64,000 nucleotides of DNA from contig NZ_JAMXSR020000002.1 of assembly GCF_024124765.2 (NCBI RefSeq), forward strand, positions 3,244,001-3,308,000. The letters run 5' to 3'. The stretch comes from Sphingomonas sp. H160509 (lineage in GTDB: Bacteria; Pseudomonadota; Alphaproteobacteria; Sphingomonadales; Sphingomonadaceae). Made by a program: the position numbers and the translations under genes. The stretch's first letter is position 1; each line of letters starts with the position of its first letter. The notes below the pieces were generated by a model that saw only the letters and a program-made list of their open reading frames with translations, was not told where the DNA came from and did no database searches. Shown in pieces: positions 10,327 through 19,916 of this stretch.

Positions 10327-12279
10327 TTATCGCGCCGGCAGGACCGGCACTTCGAACGTGCCGACGGGCAGCGGTGCGTCGTCGGCAAGGTTGGTCGCCG
10401 GGGCGTCGGCCCAGGCATAGCGGACGCGTGTGACGGGGTGGCCATCGCCGGGCAGCGTGACCTCGGACCCCGCGACCTTGCCCGGAGCGTAGCGGCAGGT
10501 GCCGACCGCCGCGCCGCACAGTTCGAAGCCGATCGCCTGCGCGGAACTGCGGGCGTGCAGCGCGCCCGTCACGCCGCTGAACCGCACCGTGACGCCGCCA
10601 TCCGCACTACGCCGCGCATCGGCGACCGCAGGGCCGGACGGCGCGATTTTCTCGCCGTAGACCGCGGCGCGCATCACACGCGCGAGCCTTTGCCCGACCT
10701 CGTGCTTCTCGCCGGGATGAATGTCGAGCGCATCGCCGAGGTCGAGCGCGACGGCGATGCCTGCATGCGGGTCCGCCGCCGCCACGCGCCGCTGCGCATC
10801 GCGGACGTCGCTCCAGCCGCTCTCGCTTGGCGCGATCGCCGGGCTGCCGTAATTGGCGAGCTGGACGATGCCGAAGCCGGTTTCGGGCGTGCCGAAACGG
10901 TGGCGCCAGTCGGCGATCAGCGCGGTCATCCGGCGGTCGTAACCGGGGATGCCGGTGTCGGACTCGCCCTGGTACCAGGCCATGCCGGCGAATTTCGTGC
11001 TGCCGAGCGGCGCGATCATCGCGTTGTAGAGCGTGCCAGCACCATTGATGTCGTCCCACGGCACGCGCGGTGCGGCGCCAGCGAGCCGCTTGGCGATCGC
11101 ATAGCGCCAGCCGGTGCCGAGCGGCACGCTGCTCCCGTCGGCGAACGACAGCCGCATCGAGTCCGCCGGACCGGTCATCCCGCCATAGGCATAGACGTCG
11201 TCGTCGTTCACGGTGATCACGTTGCGCCCCGCCTTCAGGCTGCCGGCGGGCAGCGCGTAGACGCGAGATTGCGAGGCTAGGCTGCTGCCACCGACGCCCA
11301 CGCCGTTGACCCAGGTGCGGTCCGCGTCGTCGACCATGCCGAGCACCAAGGTCGCTGGGCCGCGTGCCTGCTCGGCGGTCAGCTGGACCTCGTGCTGGTA
11401 CCAGATCATGCCGTTATAGTCGGCGAGTGCGGGCACGCCCCAGGTCTCGAAATTGGTCATCGCGGGCACCGGGTGCCAGTCGAGCGCGGCATCCGGCTGC
11501 CACGGCTCGCGGCCGGCGGCGTCGCCCGAGCCGTCGCGCCACCAGCTCTCCCAGATCGTCGATGCCTGCCGGTTGGCGGCGGCGGGATCGCGGGCATAGA
11601 GCGCGAGCAAGTCGGCGGGGGCGCCGAGCCCGGCTTGGCGCAACGCGGAATCGCTCATCCACGCACTGATCCGCGAGCCGCCCCAGCTCGAATGCACAGC
11701 GCCGATCGGTACGCCCGACGTACGGCGCAGCGCCTGGACCATGTAGAAACACGCGGCCGAGAAGCTGGGTGCCGTGGTCGGGCCGGACACCGCCCAGCGG
11801 GGCTGTTCGGCAAACCGCGCGACCGGTGTGGCGGCGGAGACCTTGGCGATCGTCAGCAGGCGGAGCTTGTCGTCGACTTCCGGGTGCGCGTCCGGAAACA
11901 GACCCTGTCCCTGCTCGACGCGGAGTTCCATGTTGCTCTGGCCCGAACACAGGAACACGTCGCCGACCAGGATATCGCGTAGGACCGCCGCACCGCTGGG
12001 GGCGGCGATCGTCAGGTCGTACGGACCGCCGGCGGGGAGGGCGGGGAGGCTCGCCGAAAAGCTGCCGTCGCGCGCGGCCTTGGCGGTGACGCTGCGCCCG
12101 GCCAGCGTGATCATCACGGTCTCACCGGCGGCAGCCTGCCCGGTCAGGACGATCGGCTGCCCGCGCTGGATCACCGCGTGATCGCCCATCACGCCGTCAA
12201 GGCGCGGGGCCGCCGACGCGGCGGTCGCGCCGATGGTTAGGATCGCGCCGATGGCCAGGCACGCTGTGACGGTCCGCAT
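10327..12279 (-). CDS. Sialate O-acetylesterase-like esterase (SASA family)
   Basis: 650 residues, intact, with a clear signal peptide (MRTVTACLAIGAILTIGATA). The SGNH-type motifs of the family are visible: LCSGQSNM with the nucleophile Ser, WYQGESD in the middle, and DLGDALDIHP with the Asp and His. Members placed in hemicellulose loci deacetylate xylan or xyloglucan rather than sialic acid, and the neighbours here favour that reading. The ATG at 12279 follows a GGGGA ribosome site and lies 17 bases after the halogenase stop, so the two genes are in one transcript. Confidence 0.85.
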   Translation of the reverse strand: MRTVTACLAIGAILTIGATAASAAPRLDGVMGDHAVIQRGQPIVLTGQAAAGETVMITLAGRSVTAKAARDGSFSASLPALPAGGPYDLTIAAPSGAAVLRDILVGDVFLCSGQSNMELRVEQGQGLFPDAHPEVDDKLRLLTIAKVSAATPVARFAEQPRWAVSGPTTAPSFSAACFYMVQALRRTSGVPIGAVHSSWGGSRISAWMSDSALRQAGLGAPADLLALYARDPAAANRQASTIWESWWRDGSGDAAGREPWQPDAALDWHPVPAMTNFETWGVPALADYNGMIWYQHEVQLTAEQARGPATLVLGMVDDADRTWVNGVGVGGSSLASQSRVYALPAGSLKAGRNVITVNDDDVYAYGGMTGPADSMRLSFADGSSVPLGTGWRYAIAKRLAGAAPRVPWDDINGAGTLYNAMIAPLGSTKFAGMAWYQGESDTGIPGYDRRMTALIADWRHRFGTPETGFGIVQLANYGSPAIAPSESGWSDVRDAQRRVAAADPHAGIAVALDLGDALDIHPGEKHEVGQRLARVMRAAVYGEKIAPSGPAVADARRSADGGVTVRFSGVTGALHARSSAQAIGFELCGAAVGTCRYAPGKVAGSEVTLPGDGHPVTRVRYAWADAPATNLADDAPLPVGTFEVPVLPAR

Positions 12280-12296
12280 GTGTATTCCCCTGACGG

Positions 12297-13840
12297 CTAG
12301 ATCGGCTGGAGGCCGTGGCGCTTGATACGGTCGATGAGATCGCGGTGGCCGGGCAGGCTACTCACCAGCCGCTGCGTCTGCACCTGATTGTCGTGCCGCG
12401 CGCGCCGAGCCAGCGCGACATCGTCGTCGATCGACCCCGGCATCACCGCGGTCCGCGCCCCCCATGCCGTACAGTACATATTGATAGCTCGCCGACGGGA
12501 AGACCTCCTCGGCGCGATCGAATTCGTCATGCACCCAGGGCGACTGGAATCGCCAGAGTTCCATCAGGCCCGCCAGCCGATCGGGGGATCGACTCCGGCC
12601 GGACATTGTCGCGCCAGAACGCGGTGTCGGTCCGCTTGGTCAGCGCATAATGCAGCTTGAGGAAGTCGATGATCCGGCCCCAGCGGTAATGCGCCGTGTC
12701 GTTGAAGCGGTGCGCGACGACGTCCATCACTTCGCGACACGCGGGCATCTGCTCGGCGATCATCTTCGCCGACAGCTCGATCAGGACGATCGCGGAGGCC
12801 TCCAGCGGTTCGAGGAACCCCGCGGCGAGCCCGACCGCGACGCAGTTGCGCACCCAGAATTGCTTGCGGTGGCCGGCACGGATCGCCAGCCGGCGCGCGG
12901 TCAGGTCGCGCGCGGCGGGGCCGATATAATCGCGCAATTCCTGCTCGGCGGCGTCCGCGCTGATGTGACTGCTGGAGAAGACATGACCGACCCCGCGCCG
13001 CGTCGGCAGGCCGATATCCCAGATCCAGCCGGCCGACTGCGCGGTCGAGATCGTGTGGCTCGCGATCGGTGCGTCGGGCACGTCGTACGGCACCTGCATC
13101 GCCAGCGCGGTGTCGCAGAACAATATGTCGGTACAACTGCGGAACGGCACTTTCATCGCGCCGCCGATCAGTAGCGCGGCGAACCCGGTGCAATCGATGA
13201 ACAGGTCACCCGCGATCGAAACGCCCTGTTCGGTATCGAGGCTGGCGATGTCGCCGCTCTCGTCGAGATGCACCTCGGTGACGTCGGCCTTCACATGGCG
13301 GACGCCGAGCGTGTCGCAGCAATGCCGCTGCAGGAAATGCGAGAATTTGCCCGCGTCGAGGTGATAGGCGTAGTTCGCATGGCCGTCATATTCGGGCGTC
13401 GCGATCGTCTTGGGGCCGAGCCCTTCGTCGCAGATCCGGCCCTGCGGCGTGACCGTGTCGCAGAACGTCGCACTGCCCTCGTCCGCCAACCAGTGGGGTG
13501 CGAGGTTCACCTGCCCGAAGTGCTGCGGCAGCATCAGCGGGTGGTAATAGCCGTCGTCCGGCGCACCGGTGGTCCAGCGATTGAACCGCGCGCCCTGCTT
13601 GAACGACGCGTCGCATTGCCGGAACAACTCGGTCTCCGACACGCCCATCTTCTTGAGCGTCGAACGCAGCGTCGGCCACGTCCCTTCGCCGACGCCGATC
13701 GTCGGCACGTTGGGCGATTCGACCAAAGTGACGTTGAAGCCGTGCTGGCGCCGTGCCTGGTGCTTGGCCGCGATCACGCCCGCGGTCAGCCACCCTGCGG
13801 TGCCGCCGCCGACGATAACGATGTTCTGAATTTCGTGCAT
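12297..13840 (-). CDS. Tryptophan-halogenase-like flavoprotein, two frame breaks
   Basis: About 513 residues after correction. The FAD-binding loop is VIVGGGTAGWLTAG, the catalytic-type Lys sits in ASFKQGARF, and the halogenase signature WxWxI appears as WIWDIG, lacking the usual Pro. Flavin-dependent halogenases chlorinate or brominate tryptophan, but relatives encoded beside TonB receptors in sphingomonads have no proven substrate. Breaks are at plus-strand G5 12583-12587 and C6 12458-12463. One base fewer at each restores ESIPDRLAGLMELW and YGMGARTAVMPG. The start lies only 15 bases after a terminator T-run and has no obvious ribosome site. Confidence 0.85.
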
Positions 13841-13855
13841 GGTGCAGCGTAATCG

Positions 13856-13890
13856 AAAAAAGGCGGAGCACGAACAGGTCCTGCTCCGCC
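13856..13890 (-). terminator. Intrinsic terminator between receptor and halogenase genes
   Basis: Read on the minus strand, a perfect 9-bp stem (GGCGGAGCA / TGCTCCGCC) with an 11-base loop is followed by six T. It begins 14 bases after the receptor stop and ends 15 bases before the halogenase start. Confidence 0.85.
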
Positions 13891-13904
13891 AGTGGGAGGG
13901 GGGA

Positions 13905-16900
13905 TCAGAAGTGGAAGCGGACGCCCGCGGTGTAGCGGCGGCCGTAGTCGAACACGTCAAGCAACTGATTGTCGAAGCGCCCGTGCGTGCTCTGCTGGTT
14001 GTTGTTGACGTTCAACGCTTCGGCAAAGACGCTGAACTGCTTGTTGACGTCGTAGCTCGTCGACAGATCGACCTGGAAGCTCTGGTCGACGAAGGTCGGC
14101 TCCGACCCGAAGGCGCCGGTGTTCTGGTTCTGGCCGAACTGAAGCAGATACTTGTCGCGCCAGTTGAGCGCGGTGCGGAACTGGAACCCACCCTTGTCAT
14201 AGAAGCCGACGAAGTTCGCCGAATTTGCCAGGCCGGTGACCGCGAAGCCGGTCTGCGAGATGTTCTTGTCGTCGTAGGGCCGGTTGGTGTTGACGAAGGT
14301 TGCGTTGGCCTGGAACCCGAAGCCCGAGTTGCCGAACACCTGCTGCCACGCCAGTTCGACACCGCGGACGGTCGCGTTGGGTCCGTTGACCTGCTGCGAT
14401 ACGGCGAAGCTCGCCAGGATGCCCGTCGTCGGATCGATCAGCCCGTTGATCGACTGCCGCGTCACGCCGCCGATGATGAAGTTGCTGACGTTCTTCAGGA
14501 AGAAGTCGACCGACAAATACGAGTTGCGCTGATAATACCATTCGGCGGCGATGTCGAAATTGTCCGCCAGGTACGGTTTCAAATTCGGGTTGCCGCCGCT
14601 GGCCGTCAGGGCGCCGACGCGCTGGCCGTTGCCGACGTTCAGCACCGGGTTGAGTACGCTGAGGCTCGGGCGGGTCAGCGTACGTGACGCGTCGAAGCGC
14701 ACCAGCAGCGTGTTGGTGATTTCCAGCTTCGCATCAAGGCTGGGCAACAGGTAGGAATACGAGCTGTTGGTCGTGTTCGGCACGATCGCGGTGTAGGTCG
14801 GGATGCCGAGCAACGACGGATCGGCGGTGCTCGTCGTGATCGAGGTCGGCAGGCGACCTTGCCCAGTCGCGCGCAGGTTCGTCGTCTCGTTGCGGACGCC
14901 TGCGTTCATCGTGAACGGCATGCCGCCGACGTCCGCCTTGAAGTTCGCGCTGAAGTAGAGCGACCAGGTCCGCTCGCGCACGTTCAGCACGCTGCCCGGA
15001 TCGACCGCCTCGTCGAAATTCCCGCGGAAGCCAAGTAGTCCATCGCCGCTCGTCGGGCTCGGATAATTGAAGCCTGGAATGTTCTTCGCGTACGGGTTGC
15101 CCAGGCTCGTCAGGTAGTTCTGATATGCGGTCGGGCTGAACACGAATACCGACGGCGGCAGGCTCCCGTTGAAACCGGGAATGAAGTTGTCGAGGCTGAC
15201 CGAGCCCTGGTAGATGTTCGCGGGGACCGGCGAGATGCCCGTCGTCCGCCCCGATGGGCCGCCATAACCGGCATAGGCCTGCCAGAAGTTGTTGGTGAAC
15301 GTGCTCTGGTTGCGGAAGTTGAACGTGTCCTGATAATATTGGCCACCGGCCTTGAGCGTCAAATTGTCCTGCTTCCAGGTGGCGTTGCCGCGGAACTGGG
15401 CGAGTTCATCGGTATTGTGCTGCGTCTGGTTGACCGTGACGTGCGTACCGATCACCGACTGATCGGCCCAGCGTGCGCCATCGCCCGCAGGACCGAAGTT
15501 GCTGATCGTCGGGAAGGCGTCGCTGCTCTTGCCGTCGACCTTGAAGCGTAGGACGTTGCCGAGCGCGTTGCCGTACCCGATGTCACCGTTCTTGCTGCCG
15601 ATCACGTTGCCGGGGTTCAGCCAGCTTTTCGCATACGAGCCGTCTGCTTCCAGCGTCAGATTTTCCGTCACGTCGTACTTGACGTTCAGGCCGGTCTGGT
15701 TGGTCTGCAGGATCTGCTTGTTTTCCGCAGCCGTGAAATCGGTCGGGCTGCCGGCCTGCGTGAAGTCGACCGCGGTGCCGTTTTTGTCGACCGTGACGTT
15801 GCGCAGATCGCCCTGGCTGAACCACACGCCGAACGCGTAATTGTCCTGGTTGATGGTCTGGCGCGAGAAGTTGTTGTCCAGCGTAACCATCAGGTCGTCG
15901 GTCGGATGATATTGGAACGCGACGCGTGCATCGACGCGCTCGTCCCTCACGCGCTGTTGCTCGGCGCCATATTGCTGCGGGAACCAGCCGGGCAGGTTCT
16001 GGCGGTTGTTGGGATTGGCGTAGTTTGCCGACTTCGGATCGCTGGTCGGCGCACAGTTTGCCGCCCCGGCGTTACCGGTCAGCTGGCACGGCGCGAAATT
16101 GCCGCCCGGCCAACCCGACACATACACGCGATTGGTCTCGGTATCGCGGCGCGTGTAGATCGCGTCGGCCAGCACGCCGAACGTCTCGTCATTGTTCGTG
16201 CTGCTGATCAACAGGCCGGCAGTCGGCACGATCTTGCCTGCACGATCCTGGATCGAACCCGATCCGGTGGCGGCAAGGCGGAAACCGGGATGGTCGAACG
16301 GCTTGGGGAACGCGATATCGACTGTCGCGCCGATCGAGCTCGATGCGACCGTGACGTCGGGCGTCTTGAAGACGCTCAACTGCCCGATGAAATCGACGCC
16401 GACGGTGCTGAAGTCGATCTGGCGAGTACCGGTCGCGGTCGAGATGCGGCGGCCATCATACAGCGTCGTGTTGAAATCGCCGCCGAAGCCGCGGACCGTG
16501 ATACCGGTCGGTTCGCCGCGCGAGCCCGAGCGCTGGATCGATACGCCCGGTAGCCGCTGCAGCGACGCTGCGACGTTCGAATCCGGGAACTTGCCGATGT
16601 CCTCGGCCGAGATGACGTCGACGACACCCGACGAGGTGCGCTTCAGGTCGAGGTTGCGCTGGAGCGATCCGCGCAGGCCGGTGACGATGATGTCGTCGCT
16701 CTGCGCTGTACCGCCCTGCACCGTGTTACCCTGCGACACGTCTGGCGCGGTCGCTGCGTCCTGCGGCTGTCCGGCCTCCGACGCGGTCGTCGTGTTCGCG
16801 GTCGTCGGCACGGCTGGCTGCGGCGCGGACGGCTGTGTGGTCGTGCTGTTCTGAAGATTGCCCTGATCCTGCGCCATTGCCGGGATCGACCACATCATCG

Positions 16901-17012
16901 CCAGTACGCTGGTCGCGCAGGCGAGTGCGCTCGATGGGTGGGCCAGTCCTCGAAAGCCGAAAGCGCGCGTAGTGGTGGTCACGGTCAAACATCCCCTCAT
17001 GCGGCGCCGCAC
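13905..17012 (-). CDS. TonB-dependent outer-membrane receptor
   Basis: 1035 residues, intact. A long signal peptide ends near SIPAMAQ. A Gln/Thr/Ala-rich linker follows, then a TonB box (DDIIVTG) and a plug domain (VISAEDIGKFPDSNVAASLQ). The beta-barrel ends with a C-terminal aromatic residue (GVRFHF). It is a Caulobacter/Sphingomonas-type oligosaccharide transporter that would carry hemicellulose fragments through the outer membrane using TonB energy. It is the first gene of the minus-strand operon, divergent from sapC, with a candidate LacI-family operator in the shared upstream region. The ligand is inferred from the glycosidases downstream. Confidence 0.93.
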   Translation of the reverse strand: MRRRMRGCLTVTTTTRAFGFRGLAHPSSALACATSVLAMMWSIPAMAQDQGNLQNSTTTQPSAPQPAVPTTANTTTASEAGQPQDAATAPDVSQGNTVQGGTAQSDDIIVTGLRGSLQRNLDLKRTSSGVVDVISAEDIGKFPDSNVAASLQRLPGVSIQRSGSRGEPTGITVRGFGGDFNTTLYDGRRISTATGTRQIDFSTVGVDFIGQLSVFKTPDVTVASSSIGATVDIAFPKPFDHPGFRLAATGSGSIQDRAGKIVPTAGLLISSTNNDETFGVLADAIYTRRDTETNRVYVSGWPGGNFAPCQLTGNAGAANCAPTSDPKSANYANPNNRQNLPGWFPQQYGAEQQRVRDERVDARVAFQYHPTDDLMVTLDNNFSRQTINQDNYAFGVWFSQGDLRNVTVDKNGTAVDFTQAGSPTDFTAAENKQILQTNQTGLNVKYDVTENLTLEADGSYAKSWLNPGNVIGSKNGDIGYGNALGNVLRFKVDGKSSDAFPTISNFGPAGDGARWADQSVIGTHVTVNQTQHNTDELAQFRGNATWKQDNLTLKAGGQYYQDTFNFRNQSTFTNNFWQAYAGYGGPSGRTTGISPVPANIYQGSVSLDNFIPGFNGSLPPSVFVFSPTAYQNYLTSLGNPYAKNIPGFNYPSPTSGDGLLGFRGNFDEAVDPGSVLNVRERTWSLYFSANFKADVGGMPFTMNAGVRNETTNLRATGQGRLPTSITTSTADPSLLGIPTYTAIVPNTTNSSYSYLLPSLDAKLEITNTLLVRFDASRTLTRPSLSVLNPVLNVGNGQRVGALTASGGNPNLKPYLADNFDIAAEWYYQRNSYLSVDFFLKNVSNFIIGGVTRQSINGLIDPTTGILASFAVSQQVNGPNATVRGVELAWQQVFGNSGFGFQANATFVNTNRPYDDKNISQTGFAVTGLANSANFVGFYDKGGFQFRTALNWRDKYLLQFGQNQNTGAFGSEPTFVDQSFQVDLSTSYDVNKQFSVFAEALNVNNNQQSTHGRFDNQLLDVFDYGRRYTAGVRFHF

Positions 17013-17094
17013 CGCCCTTCTTGTGAGAGGCGTTCACGACAAAGTTACTTGGATGATCGAATCATGCGCGTTTCCGCACCGTCTCGATCATCTA

Positions 17095-17133
17095 CGGTAG
17101 CGCTCACAATACTCAGGCTAACAATCAATGCAA
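17095..17133 (-). promoter_or_regulatory. Candidate receptor promoter with XylR-like operator
   Basis: On the minus strand, TTGCAT (17133-17128) and TATTGT (17111-17106) are spaced by 16 bases and point to the receptor gene. Overlapping the -10 side is CGGTAGCGCTCACA (plus strand 17095-17108), centred on the palindrome AGCGCT. It closely resembles the TGGTAGCGCTAACA-type boxes bound by LacI-family XylR-like repressors of Caulobacter and Xanthomonas. No regulator gene lies in the window. This is a pattern match only. Confidence 0.45.
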
Positions 17134-17221
17134 GCATTTGTATGAGTGGTCGCGGCGAGGCTTTGCAACCGGGGCGCCATGTGCGATCTCTTAGCCAAGA
17201 AGACTGTACGGAGAGAGATGG

Positions 17222-17906
17222 ATGCCGATCTGGGAGATGCTGAGCCATGCGCAGCACGCGGCGTTGCGCGTGTCGCGCGCGCACGATGGCGAGCGGCAAT
17301 TCGCGCAGATCGTCGCGGACGAATTTCTCCAGGCCGCCCCCTATTATGCGATTTTGTTCACGAAACACCCGGAAACCGGCGCCTTCTACGCCGGCGTCGT
17401 CATGGGCCTGGAACCGGGCCGCAACCTGATGGCGGTGAAGGGGGCGTTGCCCGACTACCGACCCGCCGACCTCGAACGCCAAGGCTTCTACATCACCGAC
17501 GGGCAGCTGGTCGTCGACCGCGAGCACGGTGTCTTTGCGGAGCCGGACGGCCAGCTTTTTGTTCGACATGAACGGTGAGGCAGCGCTACCACTCAAGCGC
17601 ATCCAGCAGGCGCTGCATGTCCTCCAGTCGGGCATTCCCGAGACCGATGCGCTGATCGAGCGCTTCCTCGCGCATCGCCTGCTCGAGCCGATCGACGTGA
17701 CGATGAGCTTCGACGACGGCGAACATTTGACGCTCGAAGGGCTCTACACGATAAGCCTCGACGCGCTGCACGCATTGCCCGATGCCGCAGTGCTCGACCT
17801 GTTTCGCCGCGGCGACCTGCAACTCGCCTATGCGCAGGCCGGATCGATCCGCCATCTGCGAACGCTCGGCCGGATTCGGAACAATCGGCTGGCGGACATC
17901 GGCTGA
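17222..17906 (+). CDS. SapC family protein, one frame break
   Basis: About 227 residues after correction, matching the SapC family in size and in features such as QIVADEFLQAAPYYAILFTK, DMNGEAALP and LEGLYTISLDAL near the C-terminus. The name comes from a Campylobacter S-layer-linked protein. The biochemical function is unknown, but homologues sit next to TonB receptors and halogenase-like genes in many sphingomonads and caulobacters. The frame is lost at the T5 run 17556-17560; one T fewer gives PDGQLLFDMNG. A GGAGAGAG ribosome site precedes the ATG. The stop overlaps the cupin start (TGATG), so the pair is coupled. Confidence 0.82.
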
Positions 17907-18920
17907 TGCTGCACGAGCCGCCCGCCGACGCGTTGCGCGATCCGGAAATTTTCCAGGCCGAGGTGATGGCGCGGTGCGAGCCCGCGGTGCTGCGCGGTGC
18001 GGCGCGGGATTGGCCGATGCTGTCGAGGGCGACGACGCCAAGTGCTGCGCTGGACGGCGTGGTGGCGCAGCTTCGCCGCTACGATAGCGGCAAGCTCGCG
18101 GAGGTGTTCGTCGGCAAGCCCGAGATCGGCGCGCGGTACACTTACGACGCGACGCTCGCCGGTTTCAATTTCGAGCGCAGTTCGGTGCCGTTCGGCGAGG
18201 CGCTGACGCGAATCCTCGACAGCGCGGCGGACCCCGGCCGGACCAGCATGTACATGGGATCGATGACCGCGGAGACGTATTTCCCCGGTATCGAGGAGAC
18301 CACTCGCCTGCCGTTCGTCCCGCCCGCGGTGCGCCCCCCGGTTCTGGGTCGGGCACGCCTCGACCGTCGCCTGCCATTACGACACGATGGACAATGTCGC
18401 GTGCGTCGCGGCGGGGCGGCGGCGCTTCACGCTGTTCCCGCCCGACGCGATCCGCGACCTGTATGTCGGACCGATCGACCACACGCTGGCCGGCCAGCCG
18501 ATCAGCCTCGCGGTCGGCAGCGAGCCCGGCGACCCGCGCTTCCCCCGCTTCGAAAACGCCCGCGACCGCGCGCTGGTGGTCGAGCTGGAGCCGGGCGATG
18601 CGCTCTACGTGCCGAAACTCTGGTGGCATCAGGTCGAGGCGGTCGGCGACGTCAACGTCCTGGTCAATTTTTGGTGGGACGGGTTCAGCGCAGGACCGGA
18701 CCAGCCCTACACCGCGATGCTGCTATCACTGCTGACGATCGCCGAGCGCCCACCGGCCGAGCGCGCAGCGTGGCGCGCGTGGTTCGATCATTACGTGTTC
18801 CGCCCCGACGGCCACCCGCTCGCGTTCCTCCCGCCCGAACGCCACGGCGTGCTCGGCGCCTCGAAGGAGAATTACGGGCGTATCCGAACACTGGTGATGC
18901 GCCTGCTACGCGGCGGTTGA
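17906..18920 (+). CDS. Cupin-like / JmjC-type protein, one frame break
   Basis: About 337 residues after correction. It has the cupin_8 / FIH-like layout: a conserved YMGS region, then an iron-binding HxD (ACHYDTMDN) and a distal His in LWWHQVEAVGD. Enzymes of this fold are 2-oxoglutarate/Fe(II) hydroxylases, but relatives paired with SapC and TonB receptors are uncharacterised. The frame is lost at C6 18334-18339; one C fewer gives AVRPRFWVGHAS, which is exactly the metal-site region. It follows sapC with a TGATG overlap. Confidence 0.82.
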
Positions 18921-18932
18921 GAGGGCGGGCGG

Positions 18933-19396
18933 ATGTGCGGTCGTGTGGAGTTCGTACGTGGGATCGGCGACGAACTATCAGTCGTGGCAAGTGTTGCCAG
19001 TGCGACGGCGGCGGTGGCCGCCTCCGCACTGTCGGGCGGCAAGGCGGTCTCCGCACGCATCACGATCTGCGGCCACGCCAAGCGGATCGACTGCATGGTC
19101 GACGGCCACACGGTCTGGATGGCGGGCACCAAGATCCACATCGCCGACATCGACACGCCGAAGACCCACCCGCCCGCTGCGCCTGCAAAGCCCGTCTCGC
19201 GCAGGCGGCAACGCCGAAGATGTACCCGCTCCTCAACGCCGGCCCCTTCACGCTGACCCCGACCAAGCGCGACGTCGACCGCTACGGGCGGAAGCTGCGC
19301 TTAGTGGAGCGGGACGGGGCATCGCTAGGAGCGGTGCTGGTGCGGCAGGGGCTGGCGCGCCGCTATGGCGGCGGCAAGCGCTCGCCTTGGTGTTAG
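18933..19396 (+). CDS. Thermonuclease-family (SNase-like) protein, one frame break
   Basis: About 153 residues after correction. The core matches the staphylococcal-nuclease fold found in proteobacteria: IHIADIDTPKTHP, then CACKARLAQAATP, DRYGRKLRLVERDGASLG and VRQGLARRYGGGKRSPWC at the end. The frame changes at CCC 19173-19175 by a net +2 or -1; two C fewer gives THPRCACKARL. The N-terminus is Ala/Val-rich and could be an export signal or anchor. A purine-rich site (GAGGGCGGGCGG) precedes the ATG. Substrate and location are not known. Confidence 0.65.
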
Positions 19397-19448
19397 CGGG
19401 CGCGAGTTGCCGCTGGTCGTGGTTGCCGTCGAGGTGTATCCCTCAAGG

Positions 19449-19625
19449 ATGGCCCGCGATGATGCCCTGTTCGATACGAGCGATCCCGCTGCGGAGGCTG
19501 AGGCCGACGCGCGTGCAGATGCAGCCGTGCATAGCGGACGGTTGATCAGCCACGACGCGGTCAAGCGCTGGCTATCGTCATGGGGTTCGACCGAACCTCT
19601 ACCCCGACCTCGCGTCGGCGATTAG
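19449..19625 (+). CDS. Putative antitoxin of a RelE/ParE-type module
   Basis: 58 residues, acidic N-terminal half (EAEADARADAA) followed by GRLISHDAVKRWLSSWGS and a short RVGD tail. This is the usual form of the antitoxin that precedes ParE/RelE toxins in sphingomonads. Such proteins bind the toxin and repress their own promoter. The stop is immediately followed by the toxin's TTG start, so the two are translated together. The assignment rests on this pattern and on the neighbour. Confidence 0.65.
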   Translation: MARDDALFDTSDPAAEAEADARADAAVHSGRLISHDAVKRWLSSWGSTEPLPRPRVGD

Positions 19626-19916
19626 TTGCGCATCGTCTGGACGGACGATGCCGTCGCCAATCTAGAGGCGATCGTTACCTATGTCTCGGCGTTCAATCCC
19701 ATCGCTGCCAAGGCCTTGGGCGTGCGGCTTATCGCGGTCGCAGACAGCCTCGCGATCTTTCCGGATCGAGGTCGCGACGTGGACGAAGGACGGCGTGAGC
19801 GGACGACGGTATGGCCGTATATTCTTCGCTATCGCGTGGTTGACGACTGCGTGATCATTTTGCGCGTCAGGCATGGGGCGCGGGACGAGGAGGCAGAAGA
19901 TGATCGAACCGAATGA
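19626..19916 (+). CDS. RelE/ParE family toxin
   Basis: 96 residues with the ParE/RelE fold pattern: RIVWTDDAVANLEAIVTYV, a central helix pair around NPIAAKALGVRLIA, DRGRDVDEGRRERTTVWPYILRYRV and a final VIILRVRHGARD. ParE toxins poison gyrase and RelE toxins cut mRNA on ribosomes; which applies here cannot be told. The start is TTG directly after the antitoxin stop. The last 17 bases overlap a third small gene that has its own strong ribosome site. Confidence 0.85.
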   Translation: MRIVWTDDAVANLEAIVTYVSAFNPIAAKALGVRLIAVADSLAIFPDRGRDVDEGRRERTTVWPYILRYRVVDDCVIILRVRHGARDEEAEDDRTE

